Origin: Tipula vernalis | Lineage: Eukaryota; Arthropoda; Insecta; Diptera; Tipulidae | DNA: 64,000 nucleotides | Assembly: GCA_958295665.1 (NCBI GenBank) | Contig: OY282558.1 | Location: 33,873,045 to 33,937,044, forward strand | Direction of reading: 5' to 3' | Shown here: piece after piece, positions 58,605 to 64,000 of the stretch | Layout of the letters: every line of letters begins with the position of its first letter | Position numbering within the stretch: the first letter of the stretch is position 1 | Translations under genes and position numbers: made by a program | The notes under the pieces: generated by a model | What the model saw: the letters and a program-made list of their open reading frames with translations, nothing else | What the model was told of the DNA's origin: nothing | Databases searched by the model: none

Positions 58605-60200
58605 ACAAAAAATGTTTGTTTATGTTTGTGATACGACGGGCAATTGTTAAATCGTGTAAATATTTTTATTATTTGGTTGTTTAATGTTTTATTACTTACT
58701 ATTATTAATAGATCAACGTCAAATTGATCAAATTGATTTTGAGAACTTTTAATAAACGTCCTTTTGAAAAACATCGGTAATATTTTTTTGATTTTGTAGT
58801 GACATCTAGTGGCAAACGCTCTGTACTTTTTTCTTCTCTGTACGATCAAAGGATCGTGCTGCCTCTTTCGGAAAACATGATGAATACAATGAGCGCGGCG
58901 AAGAAAACAAAAAGTCAAAACAATCCTAGCAAATTCAAAATATCAACAGAAAGAATTCGAATTCAAATTTGAATGGCGACAATGAAAGGGATGATTATAT
59001 TATGAATTTTATGACGTATATTACAAAAACAACATTTTTTTAAAGTTCAGAAATACCTTATTTTCTAGGACGATTTTCATTTAGAAATGAAGATTTTTCA
59101 AATTGCAAATTAATTACATGTTTTATGAACAGTTTCGTATAAAAACAAAACAAAAGCTCATAATTCTAAAAGACTAAAATTCTAAATGAAAATAGCTAAT
59201 CGTTTTCCCATATATGTAGTTTCATAGCAAAGAAAAAATTGTATGCATGTACCTTACTTTAAGCTTAGTAAAAAATACAGTCGATACTGGAGGCTCTTAT
59301 TTATGCTGTAGGTCTTGGTTTCGGAAAACGTTCCAAATAATTTTTGGAAAACTATTTCGACGAGCTTAAAGTACTTGTATGTATAAAGTGTACGTTGTAT
59401 TGGGTATCTAAGCCTTTCAGTTTTTACGGCATGAACTCAAGAATAATAAACTAAAATAGGAACCAAAAATACTCATTAGGGTAAAAGGTTGGCAGGCATA
59501 TTCTTGAACTCGGATCCGTAGTATCATAACAAATTTTCTTTAAAATCATTTGACCTCAAACGACATTTTTTACGTACAATGTTCCATGTTTACATGAAAG
59601 CCTAACCTTTATGATTGTATTGTAAAAACAGAACACAAAGTAAGAAAATATCCGGCAGTAAAGAAAAATTAGGTCAAACCAACGATTAGTATTTATAAAC
59701 TATGTGTATTGTGTGTGTACAAGTATATCAAAAATATGAATATACGTACATATGTATAAATTTATATCTTCATTGTACAATGTACTCGTACATGCTAGTA
59801 CACTATCATAATATGTATAGGATTTCATTTTCAGATTAAACCATTTAAAGTTCACTAGCAACTTTTACAAAAAAAAATTGTTCAAATTCAAATAAACTTT
59901 TTAAAAATAAATATAAGCATTTGAAAATACAGTGGTTCTCCCATTATAGTGGTTTAGCTCAACAATGTTTACAATTTATAGGCTTTAAATTCAAATCAAT
60001 GTTTTTGCTCTGTTAAATAATTGCAACTTATGAAGATGTTGTTATCTATATATCTAATGATGACAAGGGTCTACTAATAAAACAAGCGTAACTCGTCTCA
60101 GTAAAATATAATAAAGTACTTTTTATACCGACCAGTAAATACTCTCGGTCCAAATTGAGGTTCTCTAGGGATGAAGATCTTATTAAGCCAACTGAATCTT
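58605..60200. other. Intergenic stretch, nothing recognised
   Basis: AT-rich non-coding DNA. No transposon fragment or RNA gene was identified. Confidence 0.45.
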
Positions 60201-60500
60201 TCATTCGAACCAAACTGCTGGTGCCGTTACAATTGAAGATACAACTGCCCTCATATAATTGAGCGCAAATTTGTAGGTGAGAGATACAGAGCTACTATAC
60301 AGAGATTTTGACTCCTTGTCATTACAAGAGTCTTTCAACTCTGGTGCGTTGGTGTAACATTCGTTGTAGCACTTCAAACACCACCAACCTTGATCATTCT
60401 TAAGTATTGTCTCAATGTGGAAACCATGACGCCCTTGTCTCGCATGATCATAACTAGCAACAAGGAGACTGAGTGAGAACACATGAGATCGGTTGAGTGC
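60201..60500 (-). CDS. Weak candidate terminal exon, Cys-containing peptide
   Basis: After an acceptor-like TTTAATTTTAGTAG on the minus strand, 99 codons stay open to a TGA. The composition is not AT-biased and the peptide includes DHARQGRHGFHIETILKNDQ and GWWCLKCYNECYTNAPELKD. It starts between codons, which would suit the donor ending the frame at 61341. No canonical polyadenylation signal follows closely. Unrecognised; it may be host or transposon coding sequence. Confidence 0.3.
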   Translation of the reverse strand, partial: ALNRSHVFSLSLLVASYDHARQGRHGFHIETILKNDQGWWCLKCYNECYTNAPELKDSCNDKESKSLYSSSVSLTYKFALNYMRAVVSSIVTAPAVWFE

Positions 60501-61340
60501 CTACTAAAATTAAATTATTTCCAATATTGCACGCAAGGAACGGATTGAAGTGTTACTTTGTGGTTTAAAAAAAAAAAATACAAAAATGAAAGATATTCTT
60601 GTGAACTATAAAGTTATACAAATTAATTATTGATGCCAATCACTTAGTACGACGGAAAATTTAAATTTGTCAAAAAATTGGTTTACAAAATAGGATTTAG
60701 AGTCATAAAATTATGGATTTATGGCCATCAAAAAGTTTTAGTTCATGTTAGATAGTTTAATATTATTTTAATATCAAAAACGTGCGTCGAGATTGTCAGC
60801 AAAATTTTTATTTTTACAATCATTTGTAACAACAGACTATGTAACAATATTTATTGTAATTAAATAATTAGAAAATGCCTTGTGGACTAAAAGCGTACAT
60901 TCAGTTAAAAAAAAAAAAATAAACATATTGATTTATTTACAAATACTAATCAGTTACCTAAGAATTTTTTTATTATTTTTTAATTTATTTTTTAATTTTA
61001 AATTCTCATAAAATGTAACTTTTAAATATAAATAGTCTTAACAGAATACAAAATACAAAATAAAAAATCACATGACAACAAGTGCAAGAAGTTTGATGAA
61101 ACGATTTTGATTAGATTTGTGTTTTAATATATTCAGCTAAAGATTAAAAAATGTGTAAATTTGGGAATATTTCCTTAATTTTCTTCAAAACATACAACAG
61201 TAGTAGTTTGATAACAAACACCTCAGCAGGATAAACCATAGTCCAGTTTAGCCATTACCATTGCTTGAAATGTAGTTACAGGGAAAAAATTACAGAGGAG
61301 GTAAAAAAATCGAGCGATAGATGCAATGTAAGTTTCTAAC

Positions 61341-61595
61341 CTGGATACAAGAGTTTTCCAATGAGATACTTAAAAGAGTCGACTGAATCAATATGCAAAC
61401 AATCAGTAAGACAACTAATGCAAGTACATTTATAGACACTATATAATATGTTACTTGCGAGTGATTAGGTGCACATGTTGGGTACAGCCGAAAATGTTGA
61501 TAAAAATTATACCCGAAATTGAATGGGTACAGCCGCACTTGTTGTCCCAAGCTATATGTTAGTGTTGATAACGAACAATTTTCATGCTCTATCAA
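61341..61595 (-). CDS. Weak candidate first exon, one hydrophobic segment
   Basis: An ATG opens 85 codons on the minus strand up to a possible donor (CCAG followed by GTTAGA). The peptide holds one likely membrane helix (YYIVSINVLALVVLLIVCIL) after an aromatic-rich N-terminal part in which RLYPFNFGYNFYQHFRLYP repeats the RLYP motif. It ends between codons and could splice to 60500. The family is unknown. Chance cannot be excluded. Confidence 0.25.
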
Positions 61596-64000
61596 TCTTC
61601 CTTTCCCAAGTCTTTCAAATGGGAATCGATATACTCGTTTTTCCCCAATTTTATCATAACATCTCAGATCGATTTCCGGTGCAGTTTCAAAATCTGCTAT
61701 GGTATTGGAGATTTAATGAAGAATAATCTGCCGTCTTAAAGTTTTTGTTCTATTAATCTGCCATCTGAGTTTTGTTTTGTTCTTGACTAAACAAGTCGTC
61801 TTCGCTGTATTAAACTGCCGTAAGTTCCAAATGACGGTTTTGAAAAAATTATATTTAAAGTTCACAGTCTCTTTGAAGTGACATGGAGTTACAATAATAC
61901 TTATGGTAAAACGAATTAAAATTTTGAAAAGAGCGGAAAAATTATGTTGACCTATTGAAAAAACTAAAAATCGTTATTGTGATATAGTTACGACAGTATA
62001 ATAATATGGCGACGAAGAGGACGAAAAGAACTTAAAAAAGAAAGTTAGTAAGTAAAAAATAATAGGCGACTGTAGCAAATTATGCAGGTATTTAACATAG
62101 ATTTTAGCAGTAATATTTTATTAGGTTAGCTCTAAGTAAAATTAACCCTCATCGGTGAGCATTTGTGGGCCCAATAAGTCCGACGTTTTGTTTTACCTTT
62201 GAAGATCTTATTACAGATTTGCGTTGTTCGGAAGTTGCAGCATTACCGATATTTCTATTTGTGTTTCCAAATTTTGTGGTTGCTTCTTCGTTTAAAACCG
62301 AATAATCTCGCATTTTCTTCGCGAGCCCTTCGACTAATCTGTACTCGAATATCATATACTCGTAGTACAGATATTGAGTTGAATGTTCTCATTTTGTATT
62401 TTGATGAATAATAAAATTTTTGAATTTAAAAGAATAGTTTGGAAATATAGAAATTCTTTAGGCGATTCGAATTTGATGAGCAAATTTTGGTATTGGAAGA
62501 ATTCTTGGATTAAGAGCTACCACAAAAAGGGAGATGCTACAAACCAAACAAAATTACTAGAATAACAAATTCTAAATCGGTTCGCGCGATTTGCGATCGC
62601 TTTTCAGTGGTTCTAATTAACAATGCAATCAAGTTTTGGTTAAAGTTAATTTTAAATTATAGTTTAAGTTAATATTAGAGTAAACGACGAAATAATCTCA
62701 CAGTCAGTGGAATTTGTTGACGTGATTTCCCAAACAGACAAAAACTCAAAACTTAACTTAATTAATTTTTTATTTTATAGAATTTACAATTTACAAAATA
62801 TATACAAAAACTTGAATATGATGTTATAAGTCACTTCTCAACAACATGGTAATTTAGTAATTTAACTTCTTACCCCCTCTGTTACTTACATAAAATGTGT
62901 CAGGGTTGAACAAAGTAGAAAATTTATGAAAAATATTTTATTTTCATCGGCTCTGTGGCAAGCTTAGTAATCAACATTTTTTGTTCAACCAGAACTTTCT
63001 AGTGGGAGAACTAAAATTGCTTAAACCAAGTTTTCCTATGCAAAAAGGTATGGGCTCATGGACCTGTGAATTTTATTTCTTTTATAATTTGAAAATAAAG
63101 CCTACTACAATAAGATGGCTGATGTGTGATGGGTACAAACGACGTAAATTCCGGCTACTATTAAATCTGTTAACAGAATTCTGCTATTGAACATATTCAG
63201 TTTTCAAATAAAGCTATCGACTAATATACATATGTAACATGGTGTTTCAGATCAGTCTCTTAAAAAATTATACTTAGTTAAATACTTAGTTACTTCCAAC
63301 CTTATGTAATATTTTTATATCCTGTATACCTTGTAACATTACCAGCTGTTGTAAGGTTTCTATAAATTATAAAATCGTACATCTGGAAATACCACATTAA
63401 AATTGATGCTGATAGACGCAACGAGATGAAAGAGAGAGATGTAGTCATAGACAACAGCAATACGACGACAAGCTATACGAGCTAAAAGGTGAACGACCGC
63501 TTGACTCGGGAGTTAGTGCATTTTGGATTTTGGCGTAAAAAACAAGTAAGTGAGGTACACAAGCTGTTGCTATCAACAAAAAAGGAAACAGATGTGGTTG
63601 CTTTGATTGCACTCGAAAATTTTATTTGTGTTGACTCCGTGGAAATGTTATTTGTAAAACTTACAATAAATCTAATAAGTGCATAATCATACGTGTTTGG
63701 TGATCGTCCCTAAGTTATGAAGGTTGGTCTTATTCATTAGTGTGTATGCCGCTACTTAGTTGATATAGAACGATCTATGTGTAAATGGTAATTTAACCAT
63801 AAGCAATATTGGATGTTGCAATTGGTGTAGTGCCTCACGCACCTTCGTCGTTCATTCATATTCATAGCCAAGCATTCTGTATTACGTTAAGGATTTCGCA
63901 AGTCGTTGACACGATCTAAGACAGAGAGCGACAATTATCGGAGTTCAGCGTCCATTGACGGTACATGTATACATAAACTGTAGAAGATATATGCGGTTTG
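61596..64000. other. Intergenic to the right edge
   Basis: No gene recognised. The last 600 bp are less AT-rich and include short open frames without family resemblance; they could be the start of a transposon or gene that continues past the window. Confidence 0.4.

Noticed and set aside
58562..58918. 118-codon minus-strand frame
   Set aside because: It overlaps the end of the dispersed repeat and has no conserved-looking segment or splice context.
62149..62355. Minus-strand frame of 68 codons near the right end
   Set aside because: Its composition is plausible, but there is no family resemblance, no acceptor or donor pair and no polyadenylation signal that I could tie to it.
1..64000. CRISPR arrays, operons, riboswitches, bacterial origins and intact tRNA or rRNA genes
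   Set aside because: The window is intron-bearing animal DNA. The only tRNA-like sequences are SINE heads, and the tandem repeats lack unique spacers.

Overview
The window is AT-rich, intron-bearing eukaryotic DNA, most likely from an insect. All the coding sequence I recognise is animal: a transportin-3 with few large exons, LAMTOR3, PAM16 and a DPP6/DPP10-type dipeptidyl-peptidase homologue. The low intron count in the transportin gene and the abundant TATGTA/ACATATGT-type simple sequence suggest Diptera, but I cannot fix the species. There is no bacterial, organellar or rRNA sequence.

Layout. 1-2017 is a satellite array with a monomer of about 159 bp, split by a tRNA-derived SINE. At 2.7-7.5 kb lie a hAT-type foldback element and the tails of two unrecognised genes that converge at 3.35/3.43 kb; a minus-strand first exon sits at 7.43-7.51 kb. 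From 9.9 to 22.6 kb there are no recognised host genes, only transposon debris: a mariner-like remnant, two copies of a roughly 0.75-kb retroposon family, a Tc1-like transposase split by one of them, several MITEs, a SINE and a non-LTR retrotransposon tail. From 23.6 to 33.9 kb is the gene-dense core: an unrecognised conserved-looking plus-strand gene, then Pam16, Tnpo3 and Lamtor3 on the minus strand. Two more retroposon copies lie in an inverted pair between Pam16 and Tnpo3. 34.6-36.5 kb is a broken Ty3/gypsy element. 36.5-46.5 kb is very AT-rich and carries at least four inverted-repeat elements. 46.5-57.2 kb is one 15-exon minus-strand gene for a catalytically dead DPP10-like protein; its 6-kb intron holds a Penelope-like reverse transcriptase. 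The rest, to 64 kb, is repeats plus two weak candidate exons.

The host genes do not form one pathway. PAM16 acts in mitochondrial import, transportin-3 in nuclear import of SR proteins, LAMTOR3 in lysosomal mTORC1/MAPK scaffolding, and the DPP10-like protein probably as a membrane partner of Kv4-type potassium channels. They look like ordinary neighbours. The unusual content is the density of short inverted-repeat elements and the retroposon family, whose target-site duplications and terminal (TAA)n tracts can be read directly.
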